Source of the DNA: WLMZ01 sp031367435
GTDB lineage: Bacteria; Actinomycetota; Acidimicrobiia; Acidimicrobiales; Ilumatobacteraceae
DNA length: 64,000 bases
Assembly (NCBI GenBank): GCA_031367435.1
Contig: JANLPV010000145.1
Coordinates: 1-64,000, forward strand
Direction: 5' to 3'
Shown here: one piece after another, positions 36,676 through 43,888 of the stretch
Layout of the letters: every line of letters begins with the position of its first letter
How positions within the stretch are numbered: position 1 is the stretch's first letter
Translations under genes and position numbers: made by a program
Notes under the pieces: model-generated
Databases searched by the model: none
Seen by the model: only the letters and a program-made list of their open reading frames with translations
What the model was told of the DNA's origin: nothing

Positions 36676-37554
36676 ATGTTGTTGTCGTGGCAGACGGCGT
36701 GGAAGATGGCCGCAGTGCTGCTCGCTGTCGCGCTCTCTGTTCGACGCGTGCGTAAACCGTGGATCGCGCCAACCGTCGCGACAACGAAGGAACTCTCGCT
36801 CGTACTCGCGCTGTATGGCTTGTGGCAGTACGCGCACGACCTCGCGATCAACAAGACCGCTGGCGCAATGGAACATGCTCGATGGTTATGGAATCTGGAA
36901 CGATCCATGCATCTGCCAAGTGAGGTCAGCCTGCAGCAGGCGCTGTTGCACCGCAAGCTCGTGATGCAGTTTTTCAACATCTATTACGGCGGCATGCACG
37001 TGCCGGCCGTTGGCATCATGCTGATCTGGCTGTTCTTCCGTCACCGTGAGCGTTACTCCCGCGTACGCACCAGTCTTGCGTTGATGATCGGTGGTTGTCT
37101 CACGATCCAGATGATTCCAATGGCACCCCCACGCTTTCTTCCTGAGTTGGGGTTCGTTGACTCTGCGCTGCTGTACGGCCAGTCCGTGTACGGCAGGGGA
37201 GGCAGTGGGTTGTCGAATCAGGTAGCGGCGATGCCCTCGCAACACGTTGGCTGGTCGCTCGTCGTCGGCATCGCTGTCGTCACGATCAGCACGAGTAGAT
37301 GGCGTTGGATCGCGCTGCTGCATCCGATTCTCACCATTCTTGCTGTCACCGCGACGGCAAATCACTGGTGGCTCGATGGCGTCGTCGCCGGAATCGTGTT
37401 GGGCGTTGTGTACTGCGCTCAGTTGGCCGTAGCCGCGATCAAGGTACGCGTATGGCCACCAGCTGTTCCTGTTGCGATCGGCGACACCGAAGCCGCGAGA
37501 GGCGAGGACACGCAAGCGCAGGGTGCGTTGGTGAACGTACCGCAGCGGGCGTGA
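36676..37554 (+). CDS. PAP2 superfamily membrane protein, Aur1/inositolphosphotransferase-like
   Basis: 292 residues from ATG 36676, which is 10 nt after a strong GAAGGAGG site; a GTG at 36667 is too close to it. Polytopic membrane protein with PAP2 signatures: APPRFLPELGF, AAMPSQHVGWS with the catalytic histidine, and TANHWWLDGVVAG with the second His and Asp. The set matches the Aur1-type branch, whose members transfer phospho-inositol or similar head groups to lipids. It may make or remodel a polar lipid. Confidence 0.83.
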   Translation: MLLSWQTAWKMAAVLLAVALSVRRVRKPWIAPTVATTKELSLVLALYGLWQYAHDLAINKTAGAMEHARWLWNLERSMHLPSEVSLQQALLHRKLVMQFFNIYYGGMHVPAVGIMLIWLFFRHRERYSRVRTSLALMIGGCLTIQMIPMAPPRFLPELGFVDSALLYGQSVYGRGGSGLSNQVAAMPSQHVGWSLVVGIAVVTISTSRWRWIALLHPILTILAVTATANHWWLDGVVAGIVLGVVYCAQLAVAAIKVRVWPPAVPVAIGDTEAARGEDTQAQGALVNVPQRA

Positions 37555-37604
37555 CCCCCGCCGGGTTACGTTTCGATCGTGGGTGATGGGGGAACAAACC
37601 TCAC

Positions 37605-38039
37605 ATGAAACATCGCCGCGGCTTCGCACTCATTCTCGCTCTCGCCTCACTTACCGTCATGGGATGCAGCAAGGACACGCGTGCGTCGATCAAGACCGAC
37701 CTCAAGGCAGCTGCCACTGATATCAGCGCGGCCGTCGATAAGGCCGCCAACAATGCCTCGGAGGCACTCGCCCGCAACATTGCGACCCAACAGGGTGAGG
37801 AGCAGTTCAAGAATGCTGGCCAAACTCTTGCTGGCGCGTTGACGTGCGATGCCAAAATTCAAGATGGCGTTGCGAAGATAGCGATCAGCTGCACGGGCAC
37901 AACGCAGGCCGGTGGCACTGCCGTCCTTACTGGCGTGACCAGTGAGATCCCCGGCGCTTCAGTCGTCGCGCTGAGCGGACAATTCACCGGAACAGTCGAT
38001 GGCAAGCCGGTCTTCACGACGCAGCGCCTCGGAGGCTGA
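37605..38039 (+). CDS. Small putative lipoprotein (DUF4333-like)
   Basis: 144 residues. Signal peptide MKHRRGFALILALASLTVMGC with a lipobox ending at C21. An Ala-rich helical part (residues 30-65) is followed by a beta-rich part with two cysteines (LTCDAKIQDGVAKIAISCTG), a layout seen in actinobacterial DUF4333 proteins. It lies 50 bp after the PAP2 gene and may be co-transcribed. Role unknown. Confidence 0.75.
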   Translation: MKHRRGFALILALASLTVMGCSKDTRASIKTDLKAAATDISAAVDKAANNASEALARNIATQQGEEQFKNAGQTLAGALTCDAKIQDGVAKIAISCTGTTQAGGTAVLTGVTSEIPGASVVALSGQFTGTVDGKPVFTTQRLGG

Positions 38040-38143
38040 GCGAGTTCAGTCGTGCGTATCCCGAGAAGTACAGCCCCTCACGCCCTTGATGGAGCCGTAC
38101 GACGGAACTTCGCCACCGGCTGAGCGCTGCCGGCCCGCAGCTA

Positions 38144-38198
38144 TCCGGAAGTTCCGCCCCTCAAGCCCCTCACGGGCGTGAGCGGCGGAACTTCCGGA
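38144..38198. repeat. 55-bp nested palindrome
   Basis: Outer arms TCCGGAAGTTCCGCC (38144-38158) and GGCGGAACTTCCGGA (38184-38198) are perfect 15-bp complements. The 25-nt loop contains a second hairpin, CTCACG / CGTGAG with a 2-nt loop. A degenerate relative seems to precede it (38068-38115). It could be a terminator for the lipoprotein gene or a REP/MITE-like element. Confidence 0.8.
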
Positions 38199-38340
38199 GA
38201 GAGTGAGCGTGTACGACGAAAGCCACGGCGACTGGACACACCAACGACCGAGTTGACATAACGAACATTATGGGCGTTGTGGATAATGAGGTAGGCGAGT
38301 CCGATCGGCGGCTGGGGTCGCAATACCGCCCGCGGAGCGC

Positions 38341-38412
38341 ATCTACGGCATCTACGACATCTACGACATCTACGGCATCTACTGCATCTACGGCATCTAC
38401 GGCATCTACGGC
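38341..38412. repeat. 9-bp tandem repeat ATCTACGGC x8
   Basis: Eight consecutive units, five identical and three with one or two changes (ATCTACGAC, ATCTACTGC). The unit is a multiple of three and is open on the minus strand as Val-Asp-Ala repeats, but no gene supports a coding role. Confidence 0.92.
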
Positions 38413-38630
38413 TATCTGCATGTAGTTATGTCCAGGGACTGCATAGGGCAGGTGCTTGCGTGGACGTGCGTGCGGCATCATATGAGAGCTTGTTCTCGCG
38501 CCGACGAGCCTGGTCGGTGTGCGGCGCGCTTCTGGGAGGACTCGCACAGGAGCACCCCGTGCTTGCCGACCCACGTCGATCCCGCAGTTGGCTGCGTTCG
38601 TCGGTCCCACTCCTCCGGCCCCACCAGCCT

Positions 38631-38653
38631 AGTTTCGTCATCCTGACGAAACT
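38631..38653. promoter_or_regulatory. Perfect operator-like inverted repeat, copy 1
   Basis: Arms AGTTTCGTCA and TGACGAAACT (10 bp, perfect) flank a 3-bp TCC centre. A near-identical element recurs at 39518. It lies 27 bp beyond the stop of the eRF1-like gene. On the minus strand it contains an ATG in the same position as in copy 2, opening a 71-codon frame that I do not consider a real gene. Confidence 0.65.
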
Positions 38654-38679
38654 GGCCTGGTATCACAGTGGTAGACGGA

Positions 38680-39075
38680 TCAGTCGGCGTCGCCGTTCAT
38701 TTGGTCGAACGCCTTGAAGTACTTGCGGGCATACGCCAGAAGTTCGCCTTCGGACGGATGATCAAGTGCTTCCATGCCAACAACCCTCTTGGCCAAGGCG
38801 GTCTCGTGGCGTTCGACATGCTTGCGAAATGCGAGCTTGGCGGTGCTTGGCCCGGTGATGAGCACTTCGTGAGCGCCGTTCACCGCGCGGACAATCTGCT
38901 CAAAGTATTGAGGATCCTCAGCGACACGTCCTGAGCCAATCGTGTTGACCTTGTGATGCAACTTGCGGTCGCCACCTTCGTGGTGCACGTTCACAACGTG
39001 CTTGTCGTCGAATGAGAAGTCGATCACCTTCGCGTCCTGATGGTCGAGCCAGATGATTGTGTGCCTGAGAGACAT
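38680..39075 (-). CDS. eRF1-like (baeRF-type) translational-machinery family protein
   Basis: 131 residues. HTIIWLDHQDAKVIDFSFDDKHVVNVHHEGGDRKLHHK is a beta-rich opening, then DPQYFEQIVRAVNGAHEVLITGPSTAKLAFRKHVERHE. This fits a family of small bacterial proteins resembling an eRF1 domain, often annotated translational machinery protein or host attachment protein. Activity is unproven. It lies between the two copies of the palindrome, downstream of the zinc-finger gene on the same strand with a 95-bp gap. Confidence 0.68.
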   Translation of the reverse strand: MSLRHTIIWLDHQDAKVIDFSFDDKHVVNVHHEGGDRKLHHKVNTIGSGRVAEDPQYFEQIVRAVNGAHEVLITGPSTAKLAFRKHVERHETALAKRVVGMEALDHPSEGELLAYARKYFKAFDQMNGDAD

Positions 39076-39170
39076 GGCGTGAACTCGCTTTCGTTCCTCG
39101 TGATGGGGAACTGAAGGCGCCCCATGCAGTCAGGGTACGACAGGTTTGAACAGGCGGATAGGGCCGAAGG

Positions 39171-39527
39171 TCATCTGCACAGCTGAGCTACCGGTCGGGC
39201 CGCATCGAGCAGCCATGACAGCATTTCGCGGAGTTCGGCCTTGGTAGGTTCCTTTGTCTCTTCGAGGTCACGCTCGGTGTCATCGACTGCGTAGGCCAGC
39301 ACGTGCGCGGCGTCGCGCAACGCGTCCATCTGCTCTCGGGCCACCACGAGTTCGTTGTCGCCGAGGTGGAGTTCGATCGATCGCTGGCGCGACTCGTAGT
39401 CCTGTTGTCGACAACCCTGTCGGCAATAGACCCGTGGTCTGCCTGTTCGCGCTGGCGGCGGAAGTGGGCGCCGGCACCACAGACACCGCTGCTCCCCCAG
39501 CGCAGGGGTATTGTGTCGTTTCGTCAT
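39171..39527 (-). CDS. Small actinobacterial zinc-finger protein
   Basis: 118 residues. A four-cysteine site (C15, C18, C35, C39) lies in CLWCRRPLPPPARTGRPRVYCRQGC, a treble-clef-like pattern common in uncharacterised actinobacterial proteins. The rest (about 45-118) is predicted helical and acidic (DALRDAAHVLAYAVDDTERDLEETKEPT), possibly a dimerisation segment. The start codon lies in the centre of a 21-bp palindrome and lacks a spaced ribosome site, so leaderless or regulated translation is likely. DNA binding, perhaps to that palindrome, is inference. Confidence 0.72.
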   Translation of the reverse strand: MTKRHNTPALGEQRCLWCRRPLPPPARTGRPRVYCRQGCRQQDYESRQRSIELHLGDNELVVAREQMDALRDAAHVLAYAVDDTERDLEETKEPTKAELREMLSWLLDAARPVAQLCR

Positions 39528-39538
39528 CCTGACAAAAC
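39518..39538. promoter_or_regulatory. Operator-like inverted repeat, copy 2, over a start codon
   Basis: Arms GTTTCGTCA and TGACAAAAC (one mismatch) around TCC. It shares 16 consecutive bases with copy 1 at 38631. On the minus strand the start codon of the zinc-finger gene begins at the centre of the element. It fills the 18-bp gap behind the RpiR gene. Confidence 0.65.
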
Positions 39539-39545
39539 TACTCCG

Positions 39546-40397
39546 TTAGCGGTCGATCAGCTGCGAATTTGCGCTCCACGTGGCCTCGGCCCGATCGAGG
39601 CGCTCAGTCGCAGTGTCGCGGAGCAGGTCCGCTGAGGCGGCGACGAGAACATTCAACAGTGCGAGGGTGCCGACGTGGCTGTCGAATGGACCAACACCGC
39701 CAGCCGTCAGCACCATCGAGGCGTCAGCGATACCGGCCAACGGCGATAAGGCGCTGTCGGTCAGCGCCAGCAGCCATGCATGCTTGCGCTTGGCCTCACG
39801 CGCCGAGTCGATCACCCAGCGGTCGTAACGGCGCAGGTCGATGGCGATGACGATGTCACCCTTTTGCACCTGAGAAAGGCGGCGACTGATCGACACCTCA
39901 TTGCCCCCGAGGAGCTCCACCCCAGGGCGCAGGGCCCCGAGGTCGCCAACGAATTGTGTGCTGATACCCGTCGACGCATCGCCAGTGAGCACGAGCACGG
40001 CGTGGGCCAGGTTGGCAAGATGTGATGTGGCCACGGCAATCGTGCGTTCGTCGACCCCGAGAAGTGTGGTCTGAACGTTTTCGAGCTCGCGCTGCAGGTG
40101 ACGGCGCACCACTACCCCACCTCGTGCCTCGCGAATTCGCACCGCTGCCGGACGTAACTGATTCGACAATTCGTGCTGCACGGCTGCCTGTAGCGCGGTG
40201 AATCCGTCGTAGCCGAGCTTGCCCGCGAGTCGCACGACTGTGGCAGCGCCGACCTTGGCTGACTCGGCCAACTCGGCCACCGTTCCGAAAGCAACGAGTT
40301 CTGGGCTGGCCAACACAACTTCTGCAACACGGCGTTCGGCTGTGGTGAGCAGCGCTCCGGTGTCGGTAATGCGACTGGCGACCTCCATGGATTGCAT
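39546..40397 (-). CDS. MurR/RpiR family transcriptional regulator
   Basis: 283 residues from ATG 40397 (ATG 40388 also possible). N-terminal HTH (about 10-75: LTTAERRVAEVVLASPELVAFGTVAELAESAKVGAATVVRLAGKLGYDGFTALQ), then a SIS domain (about 115-260) that usually binds a sugar phosphate. It is divergent from the oxygenase-aldolase operon with a 76-bp gap, so it most likely regulates that operon and itself. The ligand is not evident. Confidence 0.9.
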   Translation of the reverse strand: MQSMEVASRITDTGALLTTAERRVAEVVLASPELVAFGTVAELAESAKVGAATVVRLAGKLGYDGFTALQAAVQHELSNQLRPAAVRIREARGGVVVRRHLQRELENVQTTLLGVDERTIAVATSHLANLAHAVLVLTGDASTGISTQFVGDLGALRPGVELLGGNEVSISRRLSQVQKGDIVIAIDLRRYDRWVIDSAREAKRKHAWLLALTDSALSPLAGIADASMVLTAGGVGPFDSHVGTLALLNVLVAASADLLRDTATERLDRAEATWSANSQLIDR

Positions 40398-40438
40398 CGT
40401 AGCTGTACGCACAGTGCGCGTCCGGTCCCCGTGCCACG

Positions 40439-40464
40439 GGTACAATCATTTCGAGTCTGGTACA
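40439..40464. promoter_or_regulatory. Candidate operator, GGTACA direct repeats
   Basis: GGTACA occurs at 40439 and again at 40459, two helical turns apart, within the 76-bp divergent region between RpiR and the oxygenase. TACAAT at 40441 could also serve as a -10 element. Assignment as the RpiR site is inferred from position only. Confidence 0.3.
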
Positions 40465-40473
40465 CTTTGGAAC

Positions 40474-41364
40474 ATGTATTCCGATTTGATCTCCGACGAT
40501 GAGACTCTTGTTGGCTTGGCGAACCAATCAACGCGTCTACCCGCAACGCTTCGCTCCCGCGTCGAAGCCTTTCGCGATAATGCCGCACCGGCGGGCAGTC
40601 TGCTCCTGCGTAGCCTCCCCATAGGTGAGCTGCCGCCCACTCCCCCGGAACCAACGTCGCCCACGAACAAGAACCATGCAACGGAGTTGTTGTTGCTGTC
40701 AGTTGCAGCTGTGTTGGGCGAGCCCGTCGGCTACCAGCCCGAGCATGGTGGCGATGTGGTGCAGAACCTGGTGCCCGTTCAGTCATCGTCGGCTCGGCAG
40801 ACCTCCACGTCGTCTCGCGTCAATCTGATGTTTCATACCGAGGCCGCATTTCATCCCCACCGACCAAAGTACCTTTTGCTGCTCTGTCTGCGCGGTGACC
40901 CGGAGGCACGCACCACGGTTGCATCTGTCCACTCTGCACTGCCCCACCTCAGCGAGGATGTCATCAACACCCTCTTTCAACCTCGCTTTCGGTGTGCCAT
41001 CGACGAGAGCTATCTGCACGGTCGTAACAACTCGTTGGGCGCGCCCATGGCGGTATTGTCGGGCAGTCGTTCGAATCCGGCGATGGTCTTCGATGAGGAT
41101 CTGATGGTCGGCACCGACGAGCAGGCAGATGCCGCCCTGCGCCTCCTCGGCGCAACGCTCGCTGCGAATCATGACAGCGTCGTACTCGAGGCCGGCGACC
41201 TCGTCATCCTCGACAACGACATGGTGGTGCACGGTCGCAGCCCATTTACGCCACGATTCGACGGTACCGACCGTTGGCTGCAGCGTTCGATGGTCGTCAC
41301 CGACCTCGCTGCGAGTTCGTCCGAGCGCAATGGTCGCATGATCACGACTGTCTTTGGCGACTGA
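40474..41364 (+). CDS. Fe(II)/2-oxoglutarate oxygenase, clavaminate synthase-like (amino-acid hydroxylase type)
   Basis: 296 residues. The iron facial triad reads H-T-E (MFHTEAAFHPHRPKYLLLLCLRGD, near residue 129) and a distal His (DNDMVVHGRSPF), with the 2-oxoglutarate arginine in DRWLQRSMVV. H-x-E rather than H-x-D is typical of the AsnO/VioC branch, which hydroxylates free amino acids such as Asn, Arg or Lys, mostly at C3. The aldolase gene follows after 34 bp, suggesting the hydroxylated product is cleaved. The substrate cannot be read from sequence. Confidence 0.87.
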   Translation: MYSDLISDDETLVGLANQSTRLPATLRSRVEAFRDNAAPAGSLLLRSLPIGELPPTPPEPTSPTNKNHATELLLLSVAAVLGEPVGYQPEHGGDVVQNLVPVQSSSARQTSTSSRVNLMFHTEAAFHPHRPKYLLLLCLRGDPEARTTVASVHSALPHLSEDVINTLFQPRFRCAIDESYLHGRNNSLGAPMAVLSGSRSNPAMVFDEDLMVGTDEQADAALRLLGATLAANHDSVVLEAGDLVILDNDMVVHGRSPFTPRFDGTDRWLQRSMVVTDLAASSSERNGRMITTVFGD

Positions 41365-41398
41365 CTTCTTCGCCAACGCAAGCGGCCATACTGATGAC

Positions 41399-42454
41399 AT
41401 GATTTCGATGCCCGCCCCCTCACGCGCGTTTGCAAGCGACAACGCTGCCGGTGTCCATCCTGTTGTCATGGAAGCCCTCCACGAGGCAAACACTGGTCAC
41501 GCGCTTGCGTACGGTTCGGACCGTTGGACTACGGAGATGAACGAGCGCATGCGCGAGCTGTTCGGCAACGACACGCAGGCTTATCTCGTGTGGGGAGGTA
41601 CTGGCGCGAATGTGATGGCGCTGGCGAGCATGCTCGGGCCCGCGCAAGCGGTGTTGTGCACCAACTGGTCGCACATCAACGTCGATGAGACCGGGGCACC
41701 CGAGCGGATACTCGGAGCCAAGCTCATCGATCTCCCCTGCCCCGATGGAAAGCTGGTGCCAGCACAGATTGAAGAGCAGGCACACGCCCTGGGGGTAATG
41801 CATCACGCCCAGCCAGGTGTGATCAGCCTGACGCAGAGCACCGAGCTCGGAACCATCTACAGCCCCGATGAAATCGCAGCACTGTGCGACACGGCTCATC
41901 GGCTAGGTATGTCCGTGCACATGGATGGCGCTCGACTCGCGAACGCGGTCGCGGCCACCGGCGGCACCCGTGAAAGCCTGCGTGCGATGACGGTGGATGC
42001 CGGCGTCGACGTGCTCAGCTTCGGGGCCACCAAGAACGGGATGATGTACGGCGAGGCCGTTGTCTATCTCAACGATCGATTCAGCGCCGTCGCGCCATTC
42101 GTGCGCAAGCAGGTAACACAGCTGCCATCGAAGATGCGCTATGTATCAGCACAGTTCAATGCGTTGCTGCGCGACGACCTGTGGCTTGACCTCGCACGTC
42201 ACTCGAACGCGATGGCGCTCAGGCTGTATGAGGCAACGCGTTCGCTTTCGGCTGTCGTATACGACGCGGCACCAACGGTAAACAGTGTGTTCCCGCACCT
42301 GCCGCCGGCAGCAATCGAGGAGCTTCGCAATTGGTGCTTCTTCTGGGACTGGGACGTCTCGTCTCATCAGGTGCGTTGGATGACGGCGTGGGACACCACA
42401 CCTGAAGATGTCGATGGCTTCGCCGCTGGCGTTAGCCAGTTGTTAGGCCAGTAA
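41399..42454 (+). CDS. L-threonine aldolase / beta-hydroxy amino acid aldolase
   Basis: 351 residues from ATG 41399 (ATG 41408 possible). SDNAAGVHPVVMEALHEAN, VWGGTGANVMALASM, VHMDGARLANA and the PLP lysine in LSFGATKNGMMYGEAVV are the low-specificity threonine aldolase motifs. The reaction splits beta-hydroxy-alpha-amino acids into glycine and an aldehyde. Coupled with the upstream hydroxylase it could cleave a C3-hydroxylated amino acid. The last codons are the first unit of an 18-bp tandem repeat. Confidence 0.9.
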   Translation: MISMPAPSRAFASDNAAGVHPVVMEALHEANTGHALAYGSDRWTTEMNERMRELFGNDTQAYLVWGGTGANVMALASMLGPAQAVLCTNWSHINVDETGAPERILGAKLIDLPCPDGKLVPAQIEEQAHALGVMHHAQPGVISLTQSTELGTIYSPDEIAALCDTAHRLGMSVHMDGARLANAVAATGGTRESLRAMTVDAGVDVLSFGATKNGMMYGEAVVYLNDRFSAVAPFVRKQVTQLPSKMRYVSAQFNALLRDDLWLDLARHSNAMALRLYEATRSLSAVVYDAAPTVNSVFPHLPPAAIEELRNWCFFWDWDVSSHQVRWMTAWDTTPEDVDGFAAGVSQLLGQ

Positions 42455-42517
42455 CAGTTGTTGGGCCAGCAACAGTTGTTGGGCCAGAAACAGTTGTGGA
42501 TCAGTAACAGTTGTGGA
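42447..42517. repeat. 18-bp tandem repeat x4 across the aldolase stop codon
   Basis: Units GCCAGTAACAGTTGTTGG, GCCAGCAACAGTTGTTGG, GCCAGAAACAGTTGTGGA and a 17-bp TCAGTAACAGTTGTGGA, plus a partial fifth. The TAA stop of the aldolase (42452-42454) lies in unit 1. It occupies the aldolase-whiB spacer. Confidence 0.92.
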
Positions 42518-42611
42518 TCAGTAACCCACGGGCACATCGACTCGCGGCAGCGGTGTCAAACGGTCCAAATTTCGAAGAATTTCGGAATATTTATTTCATT
42601 GCAGGATGCAA

Positions 42612-42640
42612 TTGACTCGATGATTACTTCTCCGTATGAT
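42612..42640 (+). promoter_or_regulatory. Sigma70-type promoter for the WhiB gene
   Basis: TTGACT at 42612-42617 and TATGAT at 42635-42640 with an optimal 17-bp spacer, in a locally AT-rich stretch. The WhiB start is 60 bp downstream, giving a leader of about 50 nt with a GAGGGGG ribosome site. Confidence 0.75.
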
Positions 42641-42700
42641 CGAGCACGTGCCGCCCGGGGGTCGTGCTGGCACGGTTGACCTGAAGCTCGAGGGGGTTCC

Positions 42701-43006
42701 ATGGCTGCAGTCGAGATCATGTTTCATCGCGAGGCCACTGACGATCGGTGGATGCGTGATGCGGCGTGCAAGGGACTGACGAATCTGTTCTTCCCAGCGC
42801 CTGCAGAACGACCGCAGGCGCGTGACCGACGTGAGGCCATGGCCAAATCTGTCTGCTCGAGTTGCAGTGTTCAGAGCACGTGTTGTTCATACGCGCGCGA
42901 GAACCACGAGTATGGATTTTGGGGAAGCGAGTCCGAGGACGAACGGCATTCGGCCGGCTACCGCCTCATTGCACCCATTGGTGTTCGCGCCCGCGGCGCA
43001 GGCTGA
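42701..43006 (+). CDS. WhiB family iron-sulfur transcriptional regulator
   Basis: 101 residues. Cluster-binding cysteines C23, C52, C55 and C61 follow the C-x(n)-C-x2-C-x5-C rule (AACKGL; VCSSCSVQSTCC), and the turn after them is GFWGSESEDER, where most WhiB proteins have G-V/I-W-G-G. A basic C-terminus follows (RLIAPIGVRARGAG). WhiB proteins bind sigma factor region 4 and respond to redox or NO. The subclass cannot be fixed. Confidence 0.93.
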   Translation: MAAVEIMFHREATDDRWMRDAACKGLTNLFFPAPAERPQARDRREAMAKSVCSSCSVQSTCCSYARENHEYGFWGSESEDERHSAGYRLIAPIGVRARGAG

Positions 43007-43051
43007 ACGCTCACCTCCAGTGGGCTTGGCCTCACGGCGTAGTCTGCGGGC

Positions 43052-43888
43052 GTGGACTACACGCAGATCACTTACTCGGTCGACGGCGCGATTGCGCTGA
43101 TCACCCTCAATCGTCCGGAACGGTTGAACGCGTGGACGCCGCGCATGGCCGAAGAACAGGCGCACGCGATTGGCGTTGCCAATGCCGATCCAGCTGTTGG
43201 TGCGATGGTGTTCACCGGTGCCGGACGCGGGTTCTGCGCCGGTGCCGATATGCAGGCCACGTTCTCGACACGCATCCAGGGAGATGATCCGGGTAACAAC
43301 ACCGCCGATGGCGTCGGTGGCATGCCCTCGGGACTCGACTGGGTTGCGCTGGTGCGTCAATCGAAACCAATTGTGGCTGCGGTGAACGGCGCGGCAATTG
43401 GCATTGGTGTCACCATGATCCTCCCAGCAGATCGCATCGTTGCATCGTCAGCAGCGAAGTTCGGCATGGGTTTTATCAAGATGGGTTTGGTGCCCGAACT
43501 CGCCAGCACGCGGCTGCTCGCAGCACGCGTCGGCTTCGGACAGGCCAGTGACTTGTTCCTCTCTGGACGCGTGATCTCGGCAACCGAGGCGGCGCGCATT
43601 GGTTTAGCTGACGAGCTCGTCGAGCCAGACGTACTGCTCGAGACGGCGTTGCAGACTGCTCGCTCCTACGCGCAGAACCCCGACCCACAACTGCGTATGA
43701 CCAAGGAGCTGCTCACGCAGAATCTCGTTGAGTCGGACTTCACGTTGATCCAGCGCAGAGAGCAGCAACTGCTCGGCGAGTGTTGGAAGTCGCCCGAACA
43801 TGCAGAAGCCGTGCAAGCATTTCTCGCGAAGCGTCCGCCCGAGTTCCGGCCGACACCTCCGTTACCAACGCCGACGGCCCAAACATGA
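43052..43888 (+). CDS. Enoyl-CoA hydratase/isomerase family protein
   Basis: 278 residues, GTG start. Crotonase fold: ALITLNRPERLNAWTPRM, FTGAGRGFCAGADMQATF oxyanion loop, and AAVNGAAIGIGVTMILPADRIVASSAAKFGMGFIKMGLVPELAST with the glutamates of a hydratase. It fits fatty-acid or branched-chain acyl-CoA oxidation. Its stop codon lies in an ATGA that also opens a 21-codon frame. Confidence 0.92.
   Translation: MDYTQITYSVDGAIALITLNRPERLNAWTPRMAEEQAHAIGVANADPAVGAMVFTGAGRGFCAGADMQATFSTRIQGDDPGNNTADGVGGMPSGLDWVALVRQSKPIVAAVNGAAIGIGVTMILPADRIVASSAAKFGMGFIKMGLVPELASTRLLAARVGFGQASDLFLSGRVISATEAARIGLADELVEPDVLLETALQTARSYAQNPDPQLRMTKELLTQNLVESDFTLIQRREQQLLGECWKSPEHAEAVQAFLAKRPPEFRPTPPLPTPTAQT

Larger units (their letters stand above)
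38040..38679. other. 640-bp repeat-rich stretch without a convincing gene
   Basis: Open frames exist on both strands but they are low-complexity, Arg/Ser-rich and resemble no family. The stretch holds a long palindrome (38144-38198), an 8-copy 9-bp tandem repeat (38341-38412) and a 23-bp perfect inverted repeat (38631-38653). Short fragments may be remnants of a decayed gene, but no family is recognisable. Confidence 0.6.

Noticed and set aside
38341..38412. Short regular repeats considered as a CRISPR array
   Set aside because: There are no spacers between units and no cas gene; it is a simple tandem repeat.
38170..38610. 146-codon open frame on the minus strand with Val-Asp-Ala repeats
   Set aside because: It is built on the 9-bp tandem repeat, has no family-like sequence outside it and no ribosome site.
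38426..38641. 71-codon frame beginning at the ATG in palindrome copy 1
   Set aside because: Shares only MTK with the zinc-finger protein; the rest is Arg/Ser/Pro-rich with no cysteine motif, so the similarity is only the palindrome.
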